Of a stretch of 64,000 bases of DNA, positions 8,501 through 17,109 are shown one piece after another. The translations under genes and the position numbers were made by a program. The notes below the pieces were generated by a model. That model saw nothing but the letters and a program-made list of their open reading frames with translations. It had not been told where the DNA came from and did no database searches. Positions within the stretch are counted from its first letter, which is position 1, and every line of letters begins with the position of its first letter. Source of the DNA: an uncultured Flavobacterium sp. (GTDB lineage Bacteria; Bacteroidota; Bacteroidia; Flavobacteriales; Flavobacteriaceae); the NCBI GenBank assembly GCA_943912855.1, contig CALTVC010000003.1, positions 186,001-250,000 on the forward strand, read 5' to 3'.

Positions 8501-10402
8501 ATGAAAAAAATACTATTGTTAACCGTAAGCCTTATGGGATTATCTGCCTCGGCACAACAAACCATGACGCCGGAACTGCTATGGAACCTGGGCCGTGTAA
8601 GCGCACTGGGCATCAGCAAAGACGGAAAGTCAGTTATTTATAAAGTTTCTACACCAAATGCTGCCGAGAACAAATCGGCTTCTAAGTTTTACAGCGTGCC
8701 TGTAAACGGTGGTAACGCTACCGAACTGAAGGATGCCGAAGGCCTGGTTAAAGACAAGAACCTTTCGCCGGACGGTACGCTTGTACTTACCAGTAAAGAG
8801 ATAAAAGTGGAAAAAGTACTGGGCAGCGACCTACACCCGGAACTTGCCAAAACCACAGCTCAGGTATACGACGGACTGGATTACCGCCACTGGGATACCT
8901 GGAACAACGGTACCCACAACCACGTGGGCTACCATACCGTAGCCGACAAAGATGGTTTTACCGACATTATGCCAAACGAGCCGTATGATTCTCCGCAAAA
9001 ACCACACGGTGGCGATGAGGACTTCATTTGGGGTCCGGATGGAAAAACCATTGTATACGTTTCTAAAAAGAAAGTCGGTACGGAGTATGCCCTAAGTACC
9101 AACACCGACCTGTACGAATACAACCTTGAAACAAAACAGACCAAGAACCTTACACTGTCAAATCCAGGGTATGATACCCAACCGGCATATTCGCCACAGG
9201 GCAACCTTACCTGGCTACAGATGAAGCGTGATGGCTACGAGGCCGATAAAAACGACATCATTGTGCGCCATAACGGTATCGACCTGAACCTTACTGCGGG
9301 TTGGGATGGTACGGTAGACAGCTTTACCTGGAGTGCCGATGGCAAAAAAGTATATTTCCTTGCCCCGATAGATGGTACCAAACAGCTGTTTGAGGTAAAT
9401 TTTCCGGGTAAGACAAAAATTGCCATTACCGTAAAACAGCTTACCGATGGTTATTTCGACGTAAACAGCATTATAGGCTTTAGTGGCGACAACGTAATTA
9501 CAGAGCGTGCTGATACTAATCACGCACAGGAAGTATACAGCTACAACCTGAAGAAAAAGGAGTGGAAACAAATAAGCACCGTAAACAACGCGGTGTACAA
9601 CAACCTTGCACTAAGCAAAACTGAGAAACGCTACGTAACCACTACCGATGGTAAAAAGATGCTCGTATGGGTAGTGCTTCCGCCAAACTTTGACCCGAAG
9701 AAAAAATACCCTACCCTACTGTACTGCCAGGGTGGACCGCAAAGCGCGCTTACACAGTTTTACAGCTTCCGCTGGAATTTCCAGGTTATGGCAGCACAGG
9801 GTTACATTATTGTAGCACCTAACCGACGTGGTATGCCGGGTCATGGTGTAAAATGGAACGAAGAAATAAGCAAGGACTGGGGCGGACAGGTTATGGACGA
9901 CTACCTGAGTGCCATAGACGATGTAGCCAAAGAAACGTATGTAGACAAGGCAAGGCTGGGTGCCATAGGTGCCAGCTACGGTGGGTACTCGGTATTCTAT
10001 CTTGCGGGCATACATAACAAGAGGTTTAAAACCTTCATTTCGCACTGTGGGGTATTTAACCTGCAAAGCATGTATGGCACTACCGAAGAGGTGTTCTTTA
10101 CAAACTGGGACAGCGGTGGCCCGTACTGGGATAAAAACAACGCGGTAGCCCAAAAGACCTATACGCAATTTAACCCGATAAACAATGTAGACAAGTGGGA
10201 TACTCCTATCCTTGTTATACAAGGGGGTAGCGATTACCGTGTGCCTATAGGTCAAGGACAGGAAGCTTTCCAGGCGGCACAGCTTCGTGGTATTAAGAGC
10301 AGGTTCCTGTACTTTCCGGATGAAAACCACTGGGTGCTAAAACCTCAGAACGCACTGGTATGGCAACGTGAGTTTTTCAGGTGGCTGAAAGAAACGCTGT
10401 AA
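8501..10402 (+). CDS. S9-family prolyl-oligopeptidase-like serine peptidase
   Basis: This 633-residue secreted or periplasmic peptidase has a signal peptide (MKKILLLTVSLMGLSASAQ), a beta-propeller built of WD-like blades (for example WSADGKKVYFLA), and a C-terminal alpha/beta hydrolase domain. The catalytic triad reads Ser492 in GASYGG, Asp578 in GGSDYRVP and His610 in ENHWVL, in the correct order and spacing. Such enzymes release dipeptides or oligopeptides from the N-terminus of peptides. The C1 peptidase gene follows 74 bp downstream, so the pair may serve peptide scavenging. The propeller is shorter than in DPP-IV proper. Confidence 0.93.
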   Translation: MKKILLLTVSLMGLSASAQQTMTPELLWNLGRVSALGISKDGKSVIYKVSTPNAAENKSASKFYSVPVNGGNATELKDAEGLVKDKNLSPDGTLVLTSKEIKVEKVLGSDLHPELAKTTAQVYDGLDYRHWDTWNNGTHNHVGYHTVADKDGFTDIMPNEPYDSPQKPHGGDEDFIWGPDGKTIVYVSKKKVGTEYALSTNTDLYEYNLETKQTKNLTLSNPGYDTQPAYSPQGNLTWLQMKRDGYEADKNDIIVRHNGIDLNLTAGWDGTVDSFTWSADGKKVYFLAPIDGTKQLFEVNFPGKTKIAITVKQLTDGYFDVNSIIGFSGDNVITERADTNHAQEVYSYNLKKKEWKQISTVNNAVYNNLALSKTEKRYVTTTDGKKMLVWVVLPPNFDPKKKYPTLLYCQGGPQSALTQFYSFRWNFQVMAAQGYIIVAPNRRGMPGHGVKWNEEISKDWGGQVMDDYLSAIDDVAKETYVDKARLGAIGASYGGYSVFYLAGIHNKRFKTFISHCGVFNLQSMYGTTEEVFFTNWDSGGPYWDKNNAVAQKTYTQFNPINNVDKWDTPILVIQGGSDYRVPIGQGQEAFQAAQLRGIKSRFLYFPDENHWVLKPQNALVWQREFFRWLKETL

Positions 10403-10476
10403 TTTTTGGTTCTGATACGCATTAATTAAAAAATCAGTACTTTAGCGCAACAATTATTTAACCTTAATAAAAAACT

Positions 10477-11679
10477 ATGAAAAAGTTTTTCGTAAAACCA
10501 CTGGTAGCTGCACTGCTTATAGCCGGAGGTTTGCAAAATGCTGCTGCTCAGGATTACCTTATCAATTCGGTTAAAGGAAACCAAAGCAACAACAGCAAGG
10601 ATTCTTTTATTTTTAAAGATGTAATTAACATTGAAAATACGCCTGTAAAAAACCAGGGGTCTAGCGGTACCTGCTGGAGCTACTCGGCTAACTCGTTCCT
10701 GGAAAGTGAAATGATACGCCTAGGTAAAGAGCCTGTAGAAATTTCGCAAATATATACTGCACGTAACGCTTACGTAGAAAAAGGTATTAACTATGTACGT
10801 ATGCATGGTGCCATTACCCTGGGCGATGGTGGTGCACTGCACGATGTGATAAATATGTTCCGTAAGTACGGCGCGCTTCCGCAAAGCGTATATACCGGAC
10901 TTAACTACGGCACTACAAAGAATAAGTTTGCCGAAATGGCTGCCATTAACGAAGGCCTGCTTGCCGCAGTGGTTAAAAACCCTAACGGAGAGCTTAGCCC
11001 TAACTGGATTAAGGCATATACATCGGTAATCGATACGTATCTTGGTGAAGTACCTAAAACATTTGAATTTAAAGGTAAAAAATACACACCGCAAACTTTC
11101 GCTAAAGATGTGGTAGGTATTAACCCTGACGATTATGTAGAGCTTTCTTCGTACACAGATCACCCATACTACGAGAAGTTTGTACTTATGGTACCGGACA
11201 ACTGGAGCCTGGATCTTGTGTACAACGTAAAAATGAACGAGCTTACAGACATCATAGACAACGCTCTTGCCAAAGGTTATACCGTAGGCTGGGCAGGTGA
11301 TGTTACTGATAAAGGTTTCAGCTGGAAAAACGGTGTGGCGTACCTGCCATCTAAACCGTTTGCCGACATGAACGACGAGGAAAAAGCCAACCTGTTTAAA
11401 GGCCCTCAGGCAGAACTAAACGTTACGCCGGAACTACGTCAGCAGGCTTTTGACAACTACGAAACTACAGATGACCACGGTATGCACATTGTAGGTCTTA
11501 GCAAAGACCAGAACGGTAAAGAATACTACATAGTTAAAAACTCATGGGGTGCTACTAACGACTATAAAGGTTACCTGTACATGACCAAAAACTTTGTAAA
11601 GCTTAAATCTACAGCTATACTACTGCACAAAGGCGGTCTGCCAAAAGATCTTGCTAAAAAGCTTAACGTAAAACAATAA
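10477..11679 (+). CDS. C1-family cysteine peptidase (aminopeptidase C/bleomycin hydrolase type)
   Basis: The 400-residue protein has a signal peptide cleaved near AAAQ and a papain-fold domain. The active-site residues are all present: the oxyanion Gln in NQGSSGTCWS, Cys66 in the same motif, His337 in DHGMHIVG and Asn355 in VKNSWG. The length and the HIVGL/VKNSWG pattern place it with the bleomycin-hydrolase-like aminopeptidases, which are normally cytosolic; the signal peptide here implies export. It ends before a strong terminator and probably shares its role in peptide breakdown with the upstream S9 peptidase. Confidence 0.9.
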   Translation: MKKFFVKPLVAALLIAGGLQNAAAQDYLINSVKGNQSNNSKDSFIFKDVINIENTPVKNQGSSGTCWSYSANSFLESEMIRLGKEPVEISQIYTARNAYVEKGINYVRMHGAITLGDGGALHDVINMFRKYGALPQSVYTGLNYGTTKNKFAEMAAINEGLLAAVVKNPNGELSPNWIKAYTSVIDTYLGEVPKTFEFKGKKYTPQTFAKDVVGINPDDYVELSSYTDHPYYEKFVLMVPDNWSLDLVYNVKMNELTDIIDNALAKGYTVGWAGDVTDKGFSWKNGVAYLPSKPFADMNDEEKANLFKGPQAELNVTPELRQQAFDNYETTDDHGMHIVGLSKDQNGKEYYIVKNSWGATNDYKGYLYMTKNFVKLKSTAILLHKGGLPKDLAKKLNVKQ

Positions 11680-11702
11680 ATAAAAACATTGTTATTATAC
11701 AG

Positions 11703-11733
11703 ATACCTGCCCTAAACGGCAGGTATTTTTTTT
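11703..11733 (+). terminator. Intrinsic terminator after the C1 peptidase
   Basis: A perfect 9-bp stem (ATACCTGCC with GGCAGGTAT) and a 6-nt loop are followed by a run of seven T, 23 bp after the stop codon. Confidence 0.88.
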
Positions 11734-11740
11734 AGCTTTG
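11733..11740 (+). promoter_or_regulatory. Putative -7 box (TAGCTTTG) for the outer-membrane protein gene
   Basis: A perfect TAnnTTTG match overlaps the T tract of the preceding terminator and lies 27 bp before the ATG at 11768. No clear -33 box is present. Confidence 0.45.
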
Positions 11741-11767
11741 TCCTGAAATAAATTAACCAACACTTTC

Positions 11768-12331
11768 ATGAAAAAACTACTTACCGGCGCAATGCTTATG
11801 TGCGCGATGCTCAGTGGTTTTGCGCAAAGCAAATCCACGGTAGAACAATCAATCTGGAATGTACAAGCCGGAACACTGGGCATATTTGTAAATAACGAAT
11901 ATGGCATAGGCCAAAAGTTCGCCCTTCGTACTGAAATAGGCATGGATGCGGGTTTCTCTACAAACGGCGATGATACCAAATGGGGACTTCTTCCTACCAT
12001 AAACATTGAGCCACGATATTACTATAACATAGCAAAACGCGCTGCTAAAGGCAGAAACACCTCTGGCAACGCGTCTAATTTTATTACTGTGCTTGTAAAG
12101 TACAGCCCGGACTGGTTTGTTCTATCTAACGAGCAAAACGTAACCAATGGGAACATGATAGCGATAGTACCCAAATGGGGCATACGCCGTAACGTAGGAA
12201 AAACCAAGCTTAACTACGAAGCAGGCATAGGCTTGGGTTATTACAGCTACATTGGCACAGACCGCGAACGTTATGATAATCCCGAAGGTGTGGCTCTGGA
12301 TTTACACCTCCGTATAGGTTACCGTTTTTAG
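11768..12331 (+). CDS. Putative outer-membrane beta-barrel protein
   Basis: This 187-residue protein has a signal peptide (MKKLLTGAMLMCAMLSGFAQ) and a mature part rich in alternating polar and hydrophobic residues with many aromatic residues, ending in LHLRIGYRF. A C-terminal Phe after an amphipathic strand is the usual BAM recognition end of small porin-like barrels. No ligand or enzymatic motif is visible. Its stop overlaps the stop of the convergent gene at 12328 by 4 bp, leaving no room for a terminator between them. The exact role is unknown. Confidence 0.7.
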   Translation: MKKLLTGAMLMCAMLSGFAQSKSTVEQSIWNVQAGTLGIFVNNEYGIGQKFALRTEIGMDAGFSTNGDDTKWGLLPTINIEPRYYYNIAKRAAKGRNTSGNASNFITVLVKYSPDWFVLSNEQNVTNGNMIAIVPKWGIRRNVGKTKLNYEAGIGLGYYSYIGTDRERYDNPEGVALDLHLRIGYRF

Positions 12332-12792
12332 TAATTTGTAGCAAGAACTTTTACGCTCCCGGTGGCTTCACTGGGAGTTTCAATCTCTGCAGGGTAAGCA
12401 GCGGCTACTTTGTTGGCTTCATTTACGTACTTCTTGGCTTCTTTAATGTTAGCGCTATATACGCTAATACTTCTCGATCGTCCTTTTTTATGATGAATGC
12501 GTAATACATGCTTACGTTCGGCTTTGTAAAACAGCAATGCCATACCTAGTATACCTCCAACCAAAAAAGCGATTTTTTCTGTTTTACCATTTGTAAGAAG
12601 GGATGCGGCTATTAATACCGAAGGCATAAGAGCAAATAATAAACCGTTACGGGTAATGGAGGTTCTGAATGATAAAGATGATATCTCCTTCATCTTGATT
12701 GTAGCTTCGCCTTTATAAGAGGCGAGCTGAATCCTGTCAGGAAATACTCTTCCACAGCTATTCGTAAATAGCGGAGTGTCAGTCGATTTCAT
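12328..12792 (-). CDS. Small membrane protein of unknown function
   Basis: The 154-residue protein has two adjacent hydrophobic segments (about residues 50-66 and 75-92) separated by a short charged turn (NGKTEK), consistent with a helical hairpin, flanked by soluble ends. The N-terminal part includes RIQLASYKGEATIKMKEISSLSF, which resembles the strand-rich start of small PH-like membrane proteins, but I cannot name a family. A TATCTTTG-type box lies upstream on the same strand at 12816-12823. It ends tail-to-tail with the beta-barrel gene. Confidence 0.6.
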   Translation of the reverse strand: MKSTDTPLFTNSCGRVFPDRIQLASYKGEATIKMKEISSLSFRTSITRNGLLFALMPSVLIAASLLTNGKTEKIAFLVGGILGMALLFYKAERKHVLRIHHKKGRSRSISVYSANIKEAKKYVNEANKVAAAYPAEIETPSEATGSVKVLATNY

Positions 12793-12815
12793 AGTACGTT
12801 ATTTTAGGGGTATAA

Positions 12816-12823
12816 CAAAGATA
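12816..12823 (-). promoter_or_regulatory. Putative -7 box (TATCTTTG on the minus strand)
   Basis: A perfect TAnnTTTG match read on the minus strand lies 24 bp upstream of the start of the small membrane protein. No matching -33 box was found. Confidence 0.45.
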
Positions 12824-12917
12824 CAAAATTTATCAATTTCATAACATTTTTAACATTTTGTGTTATCAGAAAACCTTTACCGTTAAAACATTAACAAACT
12901 TCTGTCGCTATTATTAT

Positions 12918-12925
12918 TACTTTTG
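12918..12925 (+). promoter_or_regulatory. Putative -7 box (TACTTTTG) for the FMN glutamate-synthase-like gene
   Basis: A perfect TAnnTTTG match lies 33 bp before the ATG at 12958. The -33 region lacks a TTG. Confidence 0.45.
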
Positions 12926-12957
12926 TAATACACAAATAACCATATGAAATAGCATTT

Positions 12958-14541
12958 ATGAGAAAGATCTTTTTACTGTTCTGCATCACATCGCTCTCCA
13001 TAATCGCGTTGCTTACATTTATCAATGTAAAGTCGGCATTACTGCTTCTTATCTTTGGCCCACTCATTGTTATGGGTTTGTACGATATGTACCAGTCTAA
13101 GAAAACCATACGCCGAAATTTTCCGCTATTGGGTCGCCTGCGTTATGTACTGGAGTCCATTGGCCCCGAAATGAGGCAATATTTCATAGAAACCGACCTT
13201 GAAGGCAAACCTTTCAACCGTCTTCAAAGAAGCCTTGTATATCAACGAAGCAAAAAAGAAACCGACACTACGCCTTTTGGCACCCAGCTGGATGTATACA
13301 GCGAAGGCTACGAATGGATAAACCACAGCATACGTGCCATTCCGTTTAAAGAAATAAACCACGAACCCCGTGTACGTGTGGGCTCAACGCAATGTACACA
13401 ACCATACGAAGCCAGCCTGTTTAACATCAGTGCTATGAGCTACGGCTCGCTGAGTAAAAATGCTATCCTTGCCCTGAACTCGGGTGCTAAAAAAGGAAAT
13501 TTTTACCACAACACAGGCGAAGGTGGAATATCTCCATATCACCTGGAGCCGGGTGGTGATATTGTATGGAACATAGGTACAGGCTACTTTAGCTGCCGTG
13601 ATGCTGATGGTAATTTCTCTTACGAGGAATATGCCAAACGAGCACAGTTGCCCAATATAAAAATGATTGAGATAAAATTCAGCCAGGGGGCAAAACCGGG
13701 GCATGGCGGTATGCTACTGAAAGAAAAAGTTACCGATGAAATCGCGGCAATACGTATTGTAGCCAAAGGGAAAGACGTAATGTCTCCCCCTACGCACTCG
13801 GCATTCAGTACACCGTTGGAACTTATGGATTTTATAAAGCTACTACGCAAAGGATCTGGCGGTAAACCCATAGGGATAAAAATATGTATTGGTAACAAAT
13901 CAGAGTTCATAGCCATTTGTAAAGCCATGGTACAAACCAAAACCTACCTCGACTTTATTACCGTAGATGGTGGTGAAGGTGGTACCGGTGCTGCGCCACA
14001 GGAATACAGTGACCACGTAGGTATGCCACTACGCGATGCCGTGGCCTTTGTATACGACTGCCTTGTAGGTTTTAACCTAAAAGAGCAAACCAAGATTATA
14101 TGCAGTGGTAAAATCGTTACCGGGTTTGATATTATAAAATCGCTTTCTATTGGTGCAGATATTTGTAACTCCGCTCGTGGAATGATGTTTGCCCTGGGTT
14201 GTATACAGGCATTGGAATGTCATACAAATACCTGCCCTACCGGTATAGCAACACAAGACCCTGACCTTGTAAAAGGATTAGTAACCGGCGAAAAAAGCGT
14301 AAGGGTAGCACGTTTTCAGCACGAAACCGTGAAGGCTGCCGTGGAGCTTATGGCTTCGGCAGGACTTGCACACCCGGATGATGTGGGGCGTGATGTAGTG
14401 AGCATGCGTACAGATCGTACTACGATAAAAACATTTGCTCAAACCTATCCAGAACCCGTTCAGGGCTGTATGCTGGAAGGACACAGCGTTCCTACAGATA
14501 TGTTCTACTTCTGGAAAAAAGCTTCAGCAGAGAGGTTTTAA
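12958..14541 (+). CDS. FMN-binding glutamate-synthase-family protein
   Basis: The 527-residue protein has one or two N-terminal membrane segments (about residues 4-42), then the alpha/beta-barrel FMN domain of the glutamate synthase large subunit. Visible motifs are ISAMSYGSLSKNA, SQGAKPGHGG, the FMN-phosphate loop DGGEGGTGAAP and the cluster-ligand pattern CIQALECHTNTC (C-x5-C-x4-C), which binds a 3Fe-4S cluster in GltB. The glutaminase and GXGXG domains of GltB are absent. Such stand-alone membrane-linked forms are widespread but their reaction is not established. It is a single gene ended by a bidirectional terminator. Confidence 0.88.
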   Translation: MRKIFLLFCITSLSIIALLTFINVKSALLLLIFGPLIVMGLYDMYQSKKTIRRNFPLLGRLRYVLESIGPEMRQYFIETDLEGKPFNRLQRSLVYQRSKKETDTTPFGTQLDVYSEGYEWINHSIRAIPFKEINHEPRVRVGSTQCTQPYEASLFNISAMSYGSLSKNAILALNSGAKKGNFYHNTGEGGISPYHLEPGGDIVWNIGTGYFSCRDADGNFSYEEYAKRAQLPNIKMIEIKFSQGAKPGHGGMLLKEKVTDEIAAIRIVAKGKDVMSPPTHSAFSTPLELMDFIKLLRKGSGGKPIGIKICIGNKSEFIAICKAMVQTKTYLDFITVDGGEGGTGAAPQEYSDHVGMPLRDAVAFVYDCLVGFNLKEQTKIICSGKIVTGFDIIKSLSIGADICNSARGMMFALGCIQALECHTNTCPTGIATQDPDLVKGLVTGEKSVRVARFQHETVKAAVELMASAGLAHPDDVGRDVVSMRTDRTTIKTFAQTYPEPVQGCMLEGHSVPTDMFYFWKKASAERF

Positions 14542-14571
14542 ATAACTCTGAGTACATTTTTAAAAACACAT

Positions 14572-14608
14572 AAAAGGCTGTCCAAAAAGTATTTTGGACA
14601 GCCTTTTT
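14572..14608. terminator. Bidirectional intrinsic terminator
   Basis: A 16-bp perfect stem (AAAAGGCTGTCCAAAA and its complement) has a 4-nt loop and both a T run on the plus strand and an A run before it. It serves the convergent genes ending at 14541 and 14613. Confidence 0.92.
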
Positions 14609-14612
14609 AAAT

Positions 14613-15053
14613 TTATTCGTAAAAAGGAATTATCCTTTTTCTGTCTACGCCTCGATTAGCGATGAATACTTTAAACTGTTTGTCTGTCAGTACCGACTTC
14701 AGTTTGGCATCTCGCTCTTCTTCAAGTCCGCGTTGTTTTTTATTACGCTCGGCTTTATCAGCATTTTTATTATTATCAAATGTCTTCTTTAAAAAGTCAA
14801 GATTAATAATGTATACCTTGTTGTTTTGCGCATCGTTTAACGCAAGATGTTCCTTCATTTGGTTAGATATTGTACGGGCCGACTGTTGTGCATCTGAACC
14901 TTTTTTTACCGTTTCGGCAGGTTTAGTAGCCATCAGTGTTTCCGTCGCAGTTTCTACAGCCGTATTGTCATTATCCTGAGCTGATACCACACCAAAGGCA
15001 AACACAGTGAATAGCAACGAAAAAACACTCTTTTTAAGGGTATTTACTTTCAT
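14613..15053 (-). CDS. Small secreted helical protein of unknown function
   Basis: The 146-residue protein begins with a signal peptide (hydrophobic core VFSLLFTVFAFGVVSA, cut near AQD). The mature part is helical and highly charged, with a Lys/Glu/Arg-rich stretch around residues 95-115 and the phrase SVLTDKQFKVF near 121. This LTxxQ-like phrase recalls the LTxxQ motif of Spy/CpxP-type periplasmic proteins, but only one copy is visible and the assignment is weak. It stands alone, with its 3' end at the bidirectional terminator. Confidence 0.6.
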   Translation of the reverse strand: MKVNTLKKSVFSLLFTVFAFGVVSAQDNDNTAVETATETLMATKPAETVKKGSDAQQSARTISNQMKEHLALNDAQNNKVYIINLDFLKKTFDNNKNADKAERNKKQRGLEEERDAKLKSVLTDKQFKVFIANRGVDRKRIIPFYE

Positions 15054-15126
15054 AATTTTATTTTGGTTAATTACTTCCGCATAGATACAAATTTTTTAAC
15101 GGACACAAAAACGATAGGGCAACAAA

Positions 15127-15152
15127 TAAAAAAGCCCCGCTAACGCGAGGCT
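15127..15152 (-). terminator. Terminator of the accC operon
   Basis: Read on the minus strand, AGCCTCGCG pairs with CGCGGGGCT-like bases (one mismatch) across a 4-nt loop and is followed by T residues. It lies just past the accC stop at 15162. Confidence 0.8.
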
Positions 15153-15161
15153 CTTGTATAT

Positions 15162-16511
15162 TTATTCTGCAGGTTCCAGCATCTTAAACGTTTCCATGAA
15201 CTTAGTGGTATAGTTACCTGCTACATAATCAGGCTCATCCATAAGCTGGCGGTGGAACGGTATTGTAGTTTTAATACCTTCTATGATAAACTCATCAAGC
15301 GCGCGCTTCATTTTGTTTATGGCTTCTTCCCTGGTTTGTGCCGTGGTAATAAGCTTGGCAATCATAGAGTCGTAGTTTGGCGGAATGGTATAACCGCTGT
15401 ATACGTGAGTATCTAGCCTTACACCGTGCCCACCCGGCATGTGCAGGGTAGTGATTTTGCCCGGAGACGGACGGAAATCATTATACGGATCTTCGGCATT
15501 AATACGGCACTCTATAGAGTGTAGTTCCGGCAGGTAGTTCTTGCCCGAAATAGGCACACCTGCAGCAACAAGTATTTGCTCGCGGATAAGGTCGTAATCT
15601 ATAACCTGCTCGGTAATAGGGTGCTCTACCTGTATACGCGTGTTCATTTCCATAAAGTAGAAATTGCGGTGCTTATCTACAAGGAATTCTACCGTACCGG
15701 CACCTTCGTAAGCAATAAACTCGGCAGCTTTAATGGCAGCCTCACCCATTTTATTACGAAGTTCATCTGTCATGAACGGAGAAGGAGTTTCCTCTGTAAG
15801 CTTCTGGTGACGACGCTGTACAGAACAGTCGCGCTCAGAAAGGTGACATGCTTTACCGAAAGAGTCGCCCACAATCTGAATCTCAATGTGGCGTGGTTCT
15901 TCGATAAGTTTTTCCATGTACATACCATCGTTACCGAAAGATGCACCGGCTTCCTGCCTTGCGCTTTCCCATGCTTTTAGCAGGTCTTCCTCTTTCCATA
16001 CGGCACGCATACCTTTACCACCACCACCGGCAGTAGCTTTAAGCATAACAGGGTACCCTGTTTCTTTGGCTATAACAACAGCCTGCTCGTATGATTCAAG
16101 GATACCGTCAGAACCAGGTACACATGGTACACCGGCAGCTTTCATGGTAGCTTTTGCAGTAGCCTTATCACCCATTTTCTCAATCATTTCAGGAGAAGCA
16201 CCAATAAACTTAATGCCGTGCTCTTTACAGATTTTAGAAAAACGCGCGTTTTCCGAAAGAAAACCGTAACCCGGGTGTATAGCGTCGGCATTGGTAATTT
16301 CCGCAGCCGCGATAATGTTAGATATTTTAAGGTACGAAAGGTTGCTTGGCGGCGGGCCGATACATACGGCTTCGTCAGCAAACTTTACGTGCAGGCTTTC
16401 CGCATCGGCAGTAGAATATACCGCTACGGTTTTTATGCCCATTTCCTTACAGGTCCTGATTACACGAAGTGCAATTTCGCCCCTGTTAGCAACTAATATT
16501 TTTTTAAACAT
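15162..16511 (-). CDS. accC: Acetyl-CoA carboxylase biotin carboxylase subunit
   Basis: The 449-residue length is that of AccC. It carboxylates the biotin on AccB with bicarbonate and ATP, in the first committed step of fatty-acid synthesis. The N-terminus MFKKILVANRGEIALRVIR, the ATP-binding glycine loop ATAGGGGKGM (about 159-168), the HLSERDCSVQRRHQKL segment and FMEMNTRIQVEHPITE are all present. It follows accB by about 93 bp on the same strand. Unusually, that spacer holds a long AT-rich inverted repeat (16520-16603). Confidence 0.97.
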   Translation of the reverse strand: MFKKILVANRGEIALRVIRTCKEMGIKTVAVYSTADAESLHVKFADEAVCIGPPPSNLSYLKISNIIAAAEITNADAIHPGYGFLSENARFSKICKEHGIKFIGASPEMIEKMGDKATAKATMKAAGVPCVPGSDGILESYEQAVVIAKETGYPVMLKATAGGGGKGMRAVWKEEDLLKAWESARQEAGASFGNDGMYMEKLIEEPRHIEIQIVGDSFGKACHLSERDCSVQRRHQKLTEETPSPFMTDELRNKMGEAAIKAAEFIAYEGAGTVEFLVDKHRNFYFMEMNTRIQVEHPITEQVIDYDLIREQILVAAGVPISGKNYLPELHSIECRINAEDPYNDFRPSPGKITTLHMPGGHGVRLDTHVYSGYTIPPNYDSMIAKLITTAQTREEAINKMKRALDEFIIEGIKTTIPFHRQLMDEPDYVAGNYTTKFMETFKMLEPAE

Positions 16512-16519
16512 CCTATTTG

Positions 16520-16603
16520 TTATTTTAAATGTTGAATTATAAATTTTAAATCATCTAAACAGCACAAAATCATTGGCCATTTAAAATTCAAAATTTAAAA
16601 TAA
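16520..16603. repeat. Long imperfect inverted repeat between accB and accC
   Basis: The 25-nt arms 16520-16544 and 16579-16603 pair with two mismatches. Each arm is built of short words of the type TTTAAAT/TTGAATT. The spacer between the arms is 34 nt. It lies wholly between two genes of one operon. Confidence 0.75.
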
Positions 16604-16604
16604 A

Positions 16605-17081
16605 TTAAGATGGGTCTACCAGGAATAGTGGTTGGTCAAACTCTACAGGAGATGCATCGTCCACCAATACTTTAACTATCTTACCTGATACTTCAGATTC
16701 AATTTCGTTGAAAAGCTTCATAGCCTCAATAACACATACAACATCACCTTTGCTTATAGTGCTTCCTACTTCAACAAAAGCAGGCTTGTCTGGCGATGGT
16801 TTTCTGTAAAGTGTACCAATGATTGGCGACTTAACAGTAATGTATTTTGCGTTTTCGTCTGCAGCAGGAGCGGCAGGAGCAACCGGCGCAGCAGCGGCTG
16901 GTGCAGCAGGAACAGCAGCAGGCTGTGCTACAGGGATATGCTGCACAAAAGCAGTAGCTTCTTGAGCACCTTCAGTGGTTGTTTTTATGGTGATCTTAAA
17001 ATCATCCATCTCCAGTTTAACTTCAGTGGCACCGGATTTTGCCACAAACTTGATTAGGTTTTGAATTTCTCTGATATCCAT
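16605..17081 (-). CDS. accB: Acetyl-CoA carboxylase biotin carboxyl carrier protein
   Basis: The 158-residue BCCP has the usual N-terminal segment (MDIREIQNLIKFVAKSG), an Ala/Pro-rich flexible linker (about residues 50-75) and the C-terminal biotinyl domain. The biotin attachment site is Lys122 in the motif EAMKLF, the standard position about 35 residues from the end. It shuttles carboxybiotin between AccC and the carboxyltransferase. The gene lies 28 bp downstream of fabH and upstream of accC, in a lipid-synthesis operon read leftward. Confidence 0.97.
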   Translation of the reverse strand: MDIREIQNLIKFVAKSGATEVKLEMDDFKITIKTTTEGAQEATAFVQHIPVAQPAAVPAAPAAAAPVAPAAPAADENAKYITVKSPIIGTLYRKPSPDKPAFVEVGSTISKGDVVCVIEAMKLFNEIESEVSGKIVKVLVDDASPVEFDQPLFLVDPS

Positions 17082-17109
17082 ATGTTCCGTTTATTATATT
17101 GTAGTTTGT

